In this document: piece by piece, positions 8,831 to 18,817 of the stretch | Numbering within the stretch: position 1 is the first letter of the stretch | Layout of the letters: every line of letters starts with the position of its first letter | Source: an uncultured Clostridia bacterium | GTDB lineage: Bacteria > Bacillota > Clostridia > Christensenellales > UBA1242 | Length of the DNA: 49,630 nt | NCBI GenBank assembly: GCA_944383245.1 | Contig: CALWOU010000008.1 | Span: 1 to 49,630, forward strand | Reading direction: 5' to 3' | Made by a program: the position numbers and the translations under genes | The notes under the pieces: model-generated | Seen by the model: only the letters and a program-made list of their open reading frames with translations | Databases searched by the model: none | Told to the model about the DNA's origin: nothing

Positions 8831-8906
8831 TGGCGCCCCGAGTAGGGCTCGAACCTACAACCTATCGGTTAACAGCCGAGTGCTCCACCATTGAGCTATC
8901 GAGGCA
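8831..8906 (-). tRNA. tRNA-Asn (GTT)
   Basis: A cloverleaf with encoded CCA: acceptor TGCCTCG/CGGGGCG, D-arm with TAGCTCAATGGT, anticodon loop CTGTTAA (GTT), and T-arm GTAGG-TTCGAGC-CCTAC. Its terminator (GACTGCA/TGCAGTC plus T tract) follows directly at 8805-8826. A second copy of the 3' end and terminator lies further downstream, separated by element A. Confidence 0.97.
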
Positions 8907-8947
8907 TTTAACACGTCTATTATATGTTAAATTTAACTAATTGTCAA

Positions 8948-9088
8948 CTATTTTTTTAGATTTTTTATATAAATTTTAAAAAATTTATTAATTTTGTTTG
9001 CCTGTTCTTTTTCAAAATCTGATAATACGTCAATATAGTATTTTTTAGTTGTTGCCGGATTTTCGTGGCCTAACCATTTAGTTGTTTG
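8948..9088 (-). pseudogene. Tyrosine recombinase C-terminal remnant
   Basis: About 46 codons open to a TAG at 8948-8950. They read TKWLGHENPATTKKYYIDVLS and then a Lys/Asn-rich tail. This is the final part of a phage-type integrase, with the LGH box and the catalytic Tyr region (TTKKYY). No start codon or ribosome site is present and the Arg-containing upstream boxes are missing, so it is a truncated relic. It lies 42 bp upstream of tRNA-Asn, in the same strand orientation, and supports past integration at this tRNA. Confidence 0.8.
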
Positions 9089-9210
9089 AAAAAATTTGAG
9101 TTAAAAGTTTGTTAACACAAGTTGAAAAAATTTTTATTAAATAAAAACGCGTAAAAAGTAACTTGTACTATAAAAAATTCAAATTTTTGCATTAATTTTT
9201 AAAAAAAGGG

Positions 9211-9246
9211 TTGACAAAAATTTTAGGAGAAGGGGGGGGGTATACT
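9211..9246 (+). promoter_or_regulatory. Promoter-like site with a G9 tract in the spacer
   Basis: TTGACA (9211-9216) and TATACT (9241-9246) are separated by 24 nt that end in nine G. The spacer is about 7 nt too long for sigma-A. Such G runs are otherwise absent from this A/T-rich window. Slippage could bring the two boxes to functional spacing. Confidence 0.4.
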
Positions 9247-9282
9247 AAGGATAAGTTTATACATAAATTAATACGAAATAAG

Positions 9283-9311
9283 TTGAAAATTTCAAATAAT
9301 TATGATAAACT
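9283..9311 (+). promoter_or_regulatory. Probable promoter of the 910-residue protein gene
   Basis: TTGAAA (9283-9288), 17-nt spacer, TAAACT (9306-9311), giving a start near 9318 and a short leader with AGGAG before the ATG at 9342. Confidence 0.5.
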
Positions 9312-9341
9312 TTATATAAGTAATAGTGTTTAGGAGTGTAT

Positions 9342-12074
9342 ATGGAAAACAAAAATGAATTATCAATTCCTGAGTTTAATAAAATTTTGCTTTTAAATGG
9401 ATTTAAAGAGTTATTAAGCGATGAAGAAAAGAGGGCGCTTTATAGATTTTTCTATAATAATGGCTACACGGCTGATAGATTAAAGTTAATTTTTAGCGGT
9501 GCAAAAAAGTATGCAATTGCAACAAGGAAAAATTCTAAATATATTGGTCCAAGAGAGTTAAAACAAATGATAGTGGACATATTGAAAACTCAAGACACAC
9601 GCACATACGAGCAATTTGGCGAAATTGATGCGCAATTAAAAAAGTATTATAAAGAAAATAACTTAGAGTTTCCAAAGAGTTTTGATAAAATAATTAAAGC
9701 GCTATTTGAAAAAGTTAATGAAATAAACAGAAAGAATAATTCTGAAATTGAAAGTTTTAGTGATGATTCATATGCTTTTATATACAATTTTGCTTGCCTA
9801 TATTCATCCCTTGCAAAGTATGTTCAAACTTCTACTAATAAACTCAAGTCAAATGCAAAAGATGAAGAAGAATTATTATCTGAATTAGATAAATTGATAA
9901 TCAAGAGATTTTTGCGTTTAAAATGTTTAGAGAGTTTATCATTAAAAGACGTGCAAGAATTTAGCGGATTTTTGGATGAACTAACCAGCGGTAAAACTGC
10001 AGATCAAAATGAATTATTTTCTTCAAGTGATGTGTACGCATTGCTAAACAAAACTGCATCAATAATAGGTAACGTCACAAGAGAAAAATTAATTCAAACG
10101 CGTTCAGTTTTTAAAGATTATATAAACTATGTTGCAGAACTTTCAATAGAAGATGAAAAAATTGATTTTTCTGCAATTGAAAACTTCACAACTAAAGATT
10201 TATTTTTAAATAGTGGAGCACTATTAATAAGAAGTCCAGACAATATTCAATCAGGAATAAGGTTTTTAATGGGTGCACCTGTTAGTGAAATTTTAAACAC
10301 TCAACCGAAAGAATATTTAGAAAAATTGGATGGATTTAATAATTTGGTTGTTAATTTCCCGTCACTTCATCTAACAGGTATGACTAGTGCAAAACATATG
10401 TATATTTTAGAAAAAAGAACATCTTTATTTTCAACTTTGCACTTAGATAACATCAATAAAGTTGCAACTAGCATTGTTAACAACATTTATTCAGCGCTTT
10501 CATTAGGAAGCGAAAGTGCGCCTGTGAGCGAAAAAATCGCAAAATTGAAATCACTAGGTTTTAATGTGGACGAAATAATAACTGCAGATAACATTGTGGA
10601 AATATTTGATTCAAATGCATTGACCGATTTAATACATAAAAATAGTTACATTTATAACACAATGCAAAAGAATGTGCAGATATTAAGTTCAGTTTTGTCG
10701 TTAAAAGACATTCAAAAAATCTTTTCGTCTAACTACAATTTTATGTCAATGGATAGCGATAAATTAGTTGAAAAATTAAAGCGCGTTATCGCTAGAAGTG
10801 ATGAAAGCAATTTAGCAAAAAACATTGAAGAGTTAGTAAATATTAGAGCGCCTTATAACATACAAAGAAGTTCAAGGAAAACAACGCGTAGCAATAATAC
10901 TGAGGTTAATGATGACGATAACGTTGATATTCCGCCTATAGATAAAGATAAAATTACTATCGATGGCATTTCAATTGACACAGAGAAACTAAATAATGCA
11001 GGTCTTAACATTCCTTTAGATATTTTAACGGCGCTAGGCAAGTCAGATTTTAAGTATGTGGACACGGACACATTTGATGCGTCTAAAAACGATAATGATA
11101 AGAAAACTACTAATATGACTGACGCACTTGAAACTGTTGAAATATCTAATCCTACAATAAAGATAAAGTCAGCGCAAGACTATGCAATGCAAATTTACGC
11201 AAACTTAAATCGTATCGCTTATGCGTTAAAGATGTATGAAAATGCTACAAGTTCAACTGACGAAAGCCGTGCAGGGCTTATAGTGCGTGCAAATATTAAT
11301 GCGCTTAAAATGAATATTGCTGAGTTTAATAAGTTTGATGATGTGGAATTGAGTGTGATGTATAATTTGATTACGTCAATAACGAGTTATCAAGACTTAG
11401 TGGCTAACTCATTAAAATTAGCAAGCGAAAGAAAAAAATCAAATAGTGAAAATTTAGTTGAACTTTATTCAAAACAAAAAGAAAGAAAAGGTAAATCAAC
11501 AGAATATATTGAAAAAACATATACAATGATTGAAGAAACTAAAAAGGCTTTAAAAGAATTAGGTCTTTCTGATAGTTTTATAAAGTCAAGAGTGGAAAAT
11601 TTAAATGACGATGTTCAATTCGCACTTATGGAAAAGGACGAGAAACAAAGAGAGGATGCGCGTGCAGAAAAAGAATTGTTAGATGAAACATCTAGATCTT
11701 ATGAGGGCGCAAGTGTAATCGAACGTTCGCTATCTAATATGAGTGGCATAACTAAATCGATAATTGACTCAAATATAGAAAACTTGAAGGACCGTCTTTA
11801 CGAATTAAATGAAAAACACGATAAATTAGAAAAATTGCTTGATTACGAACAAGGAATTTTGAAAAATAAAGAAGATTCGTTGCATAGTCACTACACACGT
11901 GAGCATATCCAAGATGAAGATTACACAACCGCATTTATGACCCGATTAAATTCTGCAATGGATAAACAAAAAGAAAAGATTAAAAAGATAAAAGAAGAAA
12001 TAAAAATTTTAGATAAACAAATCGATGAAATTGAAGAAATTATTAGCAGTAGAGAATCTGGCTTTGGCGTTTAA
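9342..12074 (+). CDS. Large uncharacterised helical cytoplasmic protein
   Basis: A 910-residue protein that I do not recognise. It has no signal peptide or membrane segment. The first ~500 residues are mostly helical, with short repeated-looking units of the type LGFNVDEIITADN. An Asp-rich linker (~520-535) leads to a second helical part. The last ~200 residues are a Lys/Glu-rich coiled coil. No nucleotide-binding or metal motif is evident. The start is set by AGGAG 5 nt before ATG at 9342; a GTG 6 nt earlier is too close to that site. The length and coiled coil suggest a structural or scaffolding role, by inference only. A G9 promoter-like site lies upstream. Confidence 0.75.
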   Translation: MENKNELSIPEFNKILLLNGFKELLSDEEKRALYRFFYNNGYTADRLKLIFSGAKKYAIATRKNSKYIGPRELKQMIVDILKTQDTRTYEQFGEIDAQLKKYYKENNLEFPKSFDKIIKALFEKVNEINRKNNSEIESFSDDSYAFIYNFACLYSSLAKYVQTSTNKLKSNAKDEEELLSELDKLIIKRFLRLKCLESLSLKDVQEFSGFLDELTSGKTADQNELFSSSDVYALLNKTASIIGNVTREKLIQTRSVFKDYINYVAELSIEDEKIDFSAIENFTTKDLFLNSGALLIRSPDNIQSGIRFLMGAPVSEILNTQPKEYLEKLDGFNNLVVNFPSLHLTGMTSAKHMYILEKRTSLFSTLHLDNINKVATSIVNNIYSALSLGSESAPVSEKIAKLKSLGFNVDEIITADNIVEIFDSNALTDLIHKNSYIYNTMQKNVQILSSVLSLKDIQKIFSSNYNFMSMDSDKLVEKLKRVIARSDESNLAKNIEELVNIRAPYNIQRSSRKTTRSNNTEVNDDDNVDIPPIDKDKITIDGISIDTEKLNNAGLNIPLDILTALGKSDFKYVDTDTFDASKNDNDKKTTNMTDALETVEISNPTIKIKSAQDYAMQIYANLNRIAYALKMYENATSSTDESRAGLIVRANINALKMNIAEFNKFDDVELSVMYNLITSITSYQDLVANSLKLASERKKSNSENLVELYSKQKERKGKSTEYIEKTYTMIEETKKALKELGLSDSFIKSRVENLNDDVQFALMEKDEKQREDARAEKELLDETSRSYEGASVIERSLSNMSGITKSIIDSNIENLKDRLYELNEKHDKLEKLLDYEQGILKNKEDSLHSHYTREHIQDEDYTTAFMTRLNSAMDKQKEKIKKIKEEIKILDKQIDEIEEIISSRESGFGV

Positions 12075-12087
12075 TTATTAATAAAAT

Positions 12088-12117
12088 AAAAAAAAGAAGG
12101 TTAATTCCTTCTTTTTT
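12088..12117. terminator. Bidirectional terminator between convergent genes
   Basis: AAAAAGAAGG and CCTTCTTTTTT flank a 6-nt loop between the plus-strand gene and convergent tex. Confidence 0.8.
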
Positions 12118-12203
12118 GATAACATTTAAATATTAAATAAGATTTGTTTAAATTTATGAATTATTTATTTTAAAATAGTTTACAAAATTATTATTGAATC
12201 ATT

Positions 12204-14357
12204 TTATTCAATGCCTTTCATAGTGAGAGAAATTCGTTTCTTTTGAAGGTCAACAGAAAGGATTTTCACTTTCACTTTTTCACCAACTTTTAACACGTCA
12301 CTTGGATGAGATATGAAGTCGTTACTAATTTGTGAAATGTGAACAAGTCCGTCTTGGTGAACGCCGATATCAACAAACGCACCAAAGTCAATAACATTTC
12401 TAACCACACCATCAAGCACCATATCAGGACGCAAATCTTCCATTGACAATATATCACTTCTGAGTTCTGGAAGAGGCATATCTTCACGCACATCTCTACC
12501 TGGTTTTAATAATTCTTTAACAATATCTTGCAAGGTTGGCACACCAACACCAATTGCTTCCGCCACCACATTTTCGCCTTTTTTATCAATTAGGTTTGGT
12601 AGCATACTAAGTTCGCCCGCCTTGATTTGTTCGTCAGTTAAATTAAATAATTTTAATAGTTTTTCAACCGCACCATAACTTTCAGGGTGGACAGCTGTGT
12701 TATCTAATATATTATTTCCGTCAGTGATGCGCAAGAATCCCGCGCATTGTTCGTATGCTTTTGGACCCATTTTCTTAACATTCATAAGTTCCGCGCGATT
12801 ACTTATGTGTTTTACTTGGCTTCGATAGTCCACGATATTTTCAGCAAGGCTACCAGAAATTCCTGAAACGTATGAAAGTAGGCTAACTGAGGCAGTATTA
12901 AGGTCAACTCCAACACTATTAACGCAATCTTCAACCGTGTTAGTTAGCACTTCATTTAATCTGTTTTGTGGCATATCGTGTTGATACTGACCAACACCAA
13001 TAGATTTAACGTCAATTTTTATAAGTTCAGCAAGTGGGTCTTGAAGTCGCCTTGCAATAGACACGGCGCTTCTCAAATTCACATCATAATCTGGGAATTC
13101 TTTTGCTGCGAGTTTACTTGCGCTATAAACAGACGCACCCGCCTCGTTAACCATTGCGTAACTCACTTTTCTAGGGCAAGACTTTATTAAATCCGCCACC
13201 AATATCTCACTTTCTTTGCTTGCTGTTCCATTTCCGATTGCAATTATGTCAACATTATTTTTAACAATCATATCAGTGAGTTTTTTCTTTGCTTCCTCTG
13301 TTTTGTTTTGTGGAGGAGTAGGGTAAACAACTGCAGTGTCAAGCACGTCTCCTTTTTGGTCAATTACTGCAATTTTGCAACCATTATAATATCCCGGGTC
13401 GTAACCCATAATCACATTATTTTTAAGTGGTGCTTGAAGAAGAAGTGGCTTTAAATTCACTTCAAACATTTTAATTGCTTGCTCGTTTGCTCTATCTGTT
13501 AGAGTGTTTCTGCATTCACGCTCTAATGACGGGAACAACAATCTATCATAACTATCTAAAATTGTTTCGTCCATTATAGTGTTTGTGAATTCATTATCTT
13601 TTTTATACACTTTTTCAATTTCACTTATTGTGAGTTTTGGATTGATTTCAATGCTAACTTTTAAGCATTTTTCTTTTTCACCGCGGTTTAGGGCAAGAAT
13701 TCTATGGCTTGGAATTTTAGCAACGTCGCCCACGAAATCTTTATAATTTTCATACGTTTTATTTTCGTCCGCCTCTTCATCCCAAACTGCTTTAATTTGC
13801 GCCTTTTTAGCAATAATTTCACGCAACGTTTTTCTTAAATTAGCGTCATCACTAATGCGTTCGGCGATAATATCTTTCGCACCAGCAATTGCCTCTTCGA
13901 TAGAATTAACACCTTTTTCTTCGCTAACGTAATCTTTCGCCACATTCTCAACAGGTTCAGTTATCTCTTGCGCCTGAATCATATCAGCAAGTGGCTCTAG
14001 TCCTTTTGCAATGGCAACGGTTGCGCGAGTTTTACGTTTTGGTTTATATGGCCTATAAATATCTTCAACTTCAGTTAAAGTGAGTGCATTTTCAAGAGCA
14101 AGAGCAATTTCATCCGTCCACTTTTCTTGCTCTTTAATCACTTTTTCAACTTTTTCTTTTTCTTTGTTTAAGTTTCTAAGATAATTTAACCTATCTGCAA
14201 AATCTCTTAAAACTTGGTCATCACACGCGCCGTGCATCTCTTTACGATATCGCGCGATAAATGGTATAGTGTTACCCTCATCAATAAGATTGATAATGTT
14301 TTCCGCATAAACTTCTTTTAAATTAAATTCGTATGCTAATTGTTTTTGTAATTCCAT
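12204..14357 (-). CDS. tex: Tex, S1-domain RNA-binding transcription accessory protein
   Basis: A 717-residue full-length Tex/YdcI protein. It has the N-terminal helical region beginning with FNLKEVYAENIINLIDEGNTIPF and the IYRPYKPKRKTRA signature. A YqgF-like RNase H fold begins near residue 317 (MGYDPGYYNG), helix-hairpin-helix units lie around 490-560, and a C-terminal S1 domain spans ~645-715 (FGAFVDIGVHQDGLVHIS). Tex binds nucleic acid and affects transcription and stress tolerance. The start has AAAAGGAAAA upstream. It is transcribed alone, convergent with the 910-residue protein gene. Confidence 0.95.
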   Translation of the reverse strand: MELQKQLAYEFNLKEVYAENIINLIDEGNTIPFIARYRKEMHGACDDQVLRDFADRLNYLRNLNKEKEKVEKVIKEQEKWTDEIALALENALTLTEVEDIYRPYKPKRKTRATVAIAKGLEPLADMIQAQEITEPVENVAKDYVSEEKGVNSIEEAIAGAKDIIAERISDDANLRKTLREIIAKKAQIKAVWDEEADENKTYENYKDFVGDVAKIPSHRILALNRGEKEKCLKVSIEINPKLTISEIEKVYKKDNEFTNTIMDETILDSYDRLLFPSLERECRNTLTDRANEQAIKMFEVNLKPLLLQAPLKNNVIMGYDPGYYNGCKIAVIDQKGDVLDTAVVYPTPPQNKTEEAKKKLTDMIVKNNVDIIAIGNGTASKESEILVADLIKSCPRKVSYAMVNEAGASVYSASKLAAKEFPDYDVNLRSAVSIARRLQDPLAELIKIDVKSIGVGQYQHDMPQNRLNEVLTNTVEDCVNSVGVDLNTASVSLLSYVSGISGSLAENIVDYRSQVKHISNRAELMNVKKMGPKAYEQCAGFLRITDGNNILDNTAVHPESYGAVEKLLKLFNLTDEQIKAGELSMLPNLIDKKGENVVAEAIGVGVPTLQDIVKELLKPGRDVREDMPLPELRSDILSMEDLRPDMVLDGVVRNVIDFGAFVDIGVHQDGLVHISQISNDFISHPSDVLKVGEKVKVKILSVDLQKKRISLTMKGIE

Positions 14358-14547
14358 AGTATGTTTTCCTTTTAACCAAAATTAATTATACCAAATTTAA
14401 AAAAAATTTCCAAACAATATTACAATAAATTTTTGCATAAATAGAACTATTTTTAGTTTGCGTTATATTAAAATAATGTGGCAAAAATTTATTTTAAAAA
14501 AACAAAAATAATTGACTTACAAAAATAAATAATTGTGGTTATTTTAG

Positions 14548-14576
14548 TTGACAACTCAACATATATTTTATATACT
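14548..14576 (+). promoter_or_regulatory. Distal ABC-operon promoter with overlapping palindrome
   Basis: TTGACA (14548-14553), 17-nt spacer, TATACT (14571-14576). The -35 lies inside AGTTG-A-CAACT, a possible regulator site. A leader of ~190 nt would result. Confidence 0.6.
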
Positions 14577-14637
14577 ATCTAAGGTTTTAAATTTTTAAAA
14601 AAAGTTAAAATAAAAAAATATTGATATATTTTGATTA

Positions 14638-14667
14638 TTGTAAACATTTTTACTATATTGCTATAAT
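14638..14667 (+). promoter_or_regulatory. Proximal ABC-operon promoter
   Basis: TTGTAA (14638-14643), 18-nt spacer, TATAAT (14662-14667). The rest of the gap 14358-14766 is A/T-rich without a gene. Confidence 0.55.
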
Positions 14668-14766
14668 ATTTCAAAGTTAAAAATTTTATTATTTATGCAT
14701 TATTTTACAATTTAGATAATTTATCATTTAAATCTGATTAAATATTTATAAAAACGGAGTGGAAAT

Positions 14767-16536
14767 ATGTTTAGATTAATTTTTAAACAACTTAAAAAGA
14801 AAGAATGGCTAGGAATGCTTGCAGTTGTGGCGCTAATATGCGGTCAAGTGTATTTGGAACTATTAATTCCTGACTATATGAGTGAGATAACAACACTCGT
14901 CCAATCTGAGGTTAGTGTACTAAGTGGAATACTAATTGCTGGAGCGAAAATGCTAGTTTGTGCAATAGTTAGCACAATTCTTGCTAGCATTACAGGTTAC
15001 ATAATCGCTCGTATTTCTGCAAGCGTGTCGATGAGATTGAGGTCAGAAATATTTAATAAGGTGCAAAGTTTTTCAACAAACGAAATTAAGAAATTTTCAA
15101 CTGCAAGTTTAATCACTCGCTCAACAAACGATATCACTCAAATTCAAAATTTCTTTGTTATGGGATTGTCTGCGCTAATACGTGCGCCAATTATGGCTGT
15201 TTGGGCGATTGTTAAAATTAGTGGAAAGAGTTATCAGTGGTCGATTGCAACACTTGTGGCTGTGTTGGTGTTGTTTGTAGCGGTTATAACAATCACTACG
15301 TTTGTTATTCCAAAATTTAGAAAAATGCAAACCTTAACAGACAATTTAAACAACATAACTCGCGAAAATTTGGTTGGTTTAAAGGTAGTTCGCGCATATA
15401 ACGCGGAAAACTACCAAGAAAATAAGTTTAGAAAAGCGAACGATGAACTAACAAAAACTAATATGACAGCAAATAGAGTTCTATCAGTGCTTTCGCCACT
15501 AATGAATGTGGTTATGAATGGTTTACCACTTGCAATTTATTGGATTGGCGCGTATTTGATTAATTCTGCAGGAGTTGTGGATAAACTTACAATCTTTTCA
15601 GATATGGTGGTGTTCAGTTCATATGCAATTCAAATTGTGATGAGTTTTGTAATGCTTGTTATGGTATTTATTATGCTTCCACGTGCTAGTGTTTCAGCGC
15701 GTCGTATTAGTGAAGTGTTAAACACTAATTCGAGCATTGTGTCTGGCTCGGGTGTTGTGGTTAATGAAAAAGATAAAGGCACAGTTGAATTTAAATCGGT
15801 TAGTTTTAAATATCCAGATGCGGATGAATACGTGCTTGAAAACGTAAACTTTAAAGTGAAAAAGGGCGAAACAATTGCCTTCATTGGCTCAACAGGAAGC
15901 GGAAAATCCACTTTAATTAACTTAGTTCCTCGTTTTTACGACGTAACAGAGGGCGAGGTTTTAGTTGACGGAAAAGACGTCCGCGATTTTGATTTGACCG
16001 ACCTTAGAGATAGAATAGGTTATGTTTCACAGCGCGCAGTTTTATTTTCAGGAAGTGTGTTATCAAACGTTGCGTTTGGTGGCGGAGAGGTTAAGCCAGA
16101 CGAAGAAAGCGTTGAAAAGGCAATCGACATTTCTCAAAGTGCCGAATTTGTTTCAAAAATGGAATTTGGATTAAATGCACACATTAGCCAAGGTGGTAAA
16201 AATGTGAGCGGTGGTCAAAAGCAAAGGCTCACTATTGCTAGAGCAATAGCAAAAAAGCCAGAAATTTTGATTTTTGACGATTCTTTTTCCGCGCTTGACT
16301 ATAAAACAGATAAAACGCTTAGGAGTGAACTTAAGTCAGAACTTGGTGACACCACACTTTTAATCGTGGCACAGCGAATTGGCACGATTAAAGATGCTGA
16401 TCAAATTATGGTGCTAGATGAGGGTAAGGTTGTTGGTCTTGGCACGCACGAAAGTTTGCTAAAAACTTGCAATGTGTATAGAGAAATTGCACGTTCGCAA
16501 TTGAGCGAGGAGGAATTAAATGCCAGCAAGAAATAG
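14767..16536 (+). CDS. ABC exporter half with degenerate catalytic site
   Basis: A 589-residue ABC exporter subunit: six membrane segments (to ~residue 310) then a nucleotide-binding domain. Walker A is GSTGSGKST (~373) and the signature is VSGGQKQR (~480). Walker B ends IFDDSFSALD, so the catalytic Glu is replaced by Asp; the H-loop His is also replaced (AQRIG). This is the usual non-catalytic half of a heterodimeric exporter of the BmrC/LmrC or TM287/288 type. GGAGTGG precedes the ATG. It overlaps the partner gene by 17 bp. The substrate is unknown; such pairs often export drugs or peptides. Confidence 0.92.
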   Translation: MFRLIFKQLKKKEWLGMLAVVALICGQVYLELLIPDYMSEITTLVQSEVSVLSGILIAGAKMLVCAIVSTILASITGYIIARISASVSMRLRSEIFNKVQSFSTNEIKKFSTASLITRSTNDITQIQNFFVMGLSALIRAPIMAVWAIVKISGKSYQWSIATLVAVLVLFVAVITITTFVIPKFRKMQTLTDNLNNITRENLVGLKVVRAYNAENYQENKFRKANDELTKTNMTANRVLSVLSPLMNVVMNGLPLAIYWIGAYLINSAGVVDKLTIFSDMVVFSSYAIQIVMSFVMLVMVFIMLPRASVSARRISEVLNTNSSIVSGSGVVVNEKDKGTVEFKSVSFKYPDADEYVLENVNFKVKKGETIAFIGSTGSGKSTLINLVPRFYDVTEGEVLVDGKDVRDFDLTDLRDRIGYVSQRAVLFSGSVLSNVAFGGGEVKPDEESVEKAIDISQSAEFVSKMEFGLNAHISQGGKNVSGGQKQRLTIARAIAKKPEILIFDDSFSALDYKTDKTLRSELKSELGDTTLLIVAQRIGTIKDADQIMVLDEGKVVGLGTHESLLKTCNVYREIARSQLSEEELNASKK

Positions 16537-18589
16537 AGATTTTAGTAAGCCAAAAAATTTTAAGGCGTCAATTAAAAAATTGTTATCAAGCCTAAAGCCA
16601 TATACGTTTATAATCATCATTTCAATAATTCTTATCATTTTAAGCACGGTTTGCACTTTAATTGGACCGAATAGATTAAGTGAAGTAACAAACGTTATAG
16701 AAGAGGGTCTTAGTGTGAATTTAGATTTAACTCGCGAGCAGTACAACACACTTTTATCAGACAAACAACTAACAATTGAAACAGAGCAAGGAAATTTCGT
16801 GTTAGATTACGAAGATTACTCAGACGAAATAACATCAAACGATGAAATAACAATAACGTTTACAACAAGCAACAATAATCAAAATGTGGAAATCTCAGCA
16901 AGCGAGAAACTAGATATTATTAAGGAAAATGGATATGTTAATTTTGATAATAGAAATTTAGGAATAAGTTATCAAAATGACACTCTCTCAATTTGGCTAA
17001 ACACAGAATCAAGAGTTGATATTGAAAAAATATTTAGAATTTGTATAACACTTGTAATATTGTACATAGTTGCGTATTTTGCTAACTTCTTCCAAGGTTT
17101 CATTATGGCAACAGTCAACCAAAGAGTCAGCCAAAATTTGCGAGGAGCAATATCAAATAAAATCAACCGCATTCCATTAAAGTATTTTGACACAACTAGT
17201 TATGGAGATGTGCTAAGCCGTATTACAAACGATGTGGACACAATCGGTCAAACTCTAAACAATTCAATCAGCACGATAATTGGTGCGGGCGCGCTATTTA
17301 TTGGTTCGCTTATAATGATGTTTGTAACAAATTGGATTATGGCGCTTTCAGGCATTGTTGCAACACTTATTGGCTTTATCTTAATGAATGTAATCATTAA
17401 AAAATCGCAAAAATACTTTATTATGCAACAAAACGTGCTAGGTCAGGCAAATGGATATGTTGAAGAAGCGTATTCTGGTCAAGAAATAATCAAAGCATAC
17501 AACGCAGAGGATGAGGTTCAAACTGAATTTGAAAAAATCAACCAAAAACTATATGTTAGCGGTTGGAAATCTCAATTCTTTTCAGGCCTTATGCAACCAC
17601 TTATGAGTTTTATAGGCAATTTTGGCTATGTTGTGGTATGTGTGGTTGGTGCGGTGCTTGTGCATTATGGCTATATCAATTTCTCAGTTATAATTGCAAT
17701 TATGATATACATCCGCTTGTTCACACAACCGCTTAGTCAACTTGCACAAGGTGTTACAAATCTTCAATCAACTGCCGCCGCAAGTGAATGGGTGTTTGAA
17801 TTTTTAGAGGTGGAAGAATTGTCTAATGAAGATAATTTAAATAAAAAAGTCGAAAACGTTAAAGGAAATGTTGAATTTAAGCACGTCCATTTTGGTTACA
17901 ACCCTGATAAAATCATTATAAACGATTTTTCAGCCACAATAAAAAGCGGAGAGAAGGTGGCAATAGTAGGGCCAACAGGTGCAGGAAAAACCACACTAGT
18001 TAACCTGCTTATGAAGTTTTATGATATCAATTCGGGAGATATTTTAATCGACGGTGTTTCAATTAAAGAAATGAAACGTGAGGATGTGCACGATTTATTT
18101 GGAATGGTGTTGCAAGACACTTGGCTATTCAACGGCACGGTAAAAGAAAATATAAGATACAATAAGCAAGATGTTACAGACGAACAAATTGTTGAAGCGT
18201 GCAAGGTGGCGGGAATTGACCACTTTATTCGAACTCTTCCAAATGGTTACGACACAATTTTAGACGATAACACAAATATATCTGCCGGTCAGAAACAACT
18301 TCTAACAATCGCGCGTGCAATGGTTGAAAATGCACCAATGCTAATTCTCGATGAGGCAACAAGTAGTGTGGACACGCGAACCGAAATCCTAATCCAACAA
18401 GCAATGGATAAACTAACCGAAAATAGAACGTCGTTTGTTATTGCGCACAGATTATCCACAATTAAAAATGCTGATTTGATATTAGTGTTAAAGGACGGAG
18501 ATATTGTTGAACAGGGCAATCACGAACAATTATTAAGTAAAGGCGGATTCTACGCTGACCTATACAACAGCCAATTCGAAGAAGTCTAA
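16520..18589 (+). CDS. ABC exporter half with catalytic site and extracytoplasmic insert
   Basis: A 689-residue partner of the preceding subunit. Walker A is GPTGAGKTT (~483), Walker B is LILDEATSSVD with the catalytic Glu (~608), and the H-loop is AHRLS. The signature is degenerate (ISAGQ instead of LSGGQ), complementary to the other half. Between the first and second membrane segments lies an insert of ~110 residues (about 55-170), Asn/Thr/Glu-rich and beta-like, which should be outside the cell. It may gate or recognise substrate. AGGAGG precedes the ATG, inside the end of the upstream gene, so the pair is translationally coupled. Confidence 0.92.
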   Translation: MPARNRDFSKPKNFKASIKKLLSSLKPYTFIIIISIILIILSTVCTLIGPNRLSEVTNVIEEGLSVNLDLTREQYNTLLSDKQLTIETEQGNFVLDYEDYSDEITSNDEITITFTTSNNNQNVEISASEKLDIIKENGYVNFDNRNLGISYQNDTLSIWLNTESRVDIEKIFRICITLVILYIVAYFANFFQGFIMATVNQRVSQNLRGAISNKINRIPLKYFDTTSYGDVLSRITNDVDTIGQTLNNSISTIIGAGALFIGSLIMMFVTNWIMALSGIVATLIGFILMNVIIKKSQKYFIMQQNVLGQANGYVEEAYSGQEIIKAYNAEDEVQTEFEKINQKLYVSGWKSQFFSGLMQPLMSFIGNFGYVVVCVVGAVLVHYGYINFSVIIAIMIYIRLFTQPLSQLAQGVTNLQSTAAASEWVFEFLEVEELSNEDNLNKKVENVKGNVEFKHVHFGYNPDKIIINDFSATIKSGEKVAIVGPTGAGKTTLVNLLMKFYDINSGDILIDGVSIKEMKREDVHDLFGMVLQDTWLFNGTVKENIRYNKQDVTDEQIVEACKVAGIDHFIRTLPNGYDTILDDNTNISAGQKQLLTIARAMVENAPMLILDEATSSVDTRTEILIQQAMDKLTENRTSFVIAHRLSTIKNADLILVLKDGDIVEQGNHEQLLSKGGFYADLYNSQFEEV

Positions 18590-18701
18590 AAACAAATTGC
18601 AATACAAATTTATAGTAAAAGTAATAAAATGTTAAAAAATAATAGACTTAATGCAATTTAAAATAATTTACAAATCAAAATAATAAAAATAATTAGTAAA
18701 T

Positions 18702-18738
18702 GAGGAAGAAATTAGATAAAGATATTCTTCCTTTTTTC
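18702..18738 (+). terminator. Terminator of the ABC operon
   Basis: GAGGAAGAA and TTCTTCC pair across a short loop, followed by TTTTTTC. Confidence 0.8.
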
Positions 18739-18817
18739 TTATATTAAAATTAAAACACTTGATTTTATTAATAATATTTTATAAAATTATTATAGTGTAT
18801 GTAATTTAGGGGAAGTA

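Noticed and set aside
8676..8894. 72-residue ORF over the tRNA-Asn region
   Set aside because: It reads through the tRNA 3' copies and element A on the opposite strand; there is no ribosome site and the sequence is explained by the RNA gene.
16520..18589. Frameshift or overlap error between the two ABC genes
   Set aside because: The 17-bp overlap has a good ribosome site and both proteins are complete; it is normal translational coupling.
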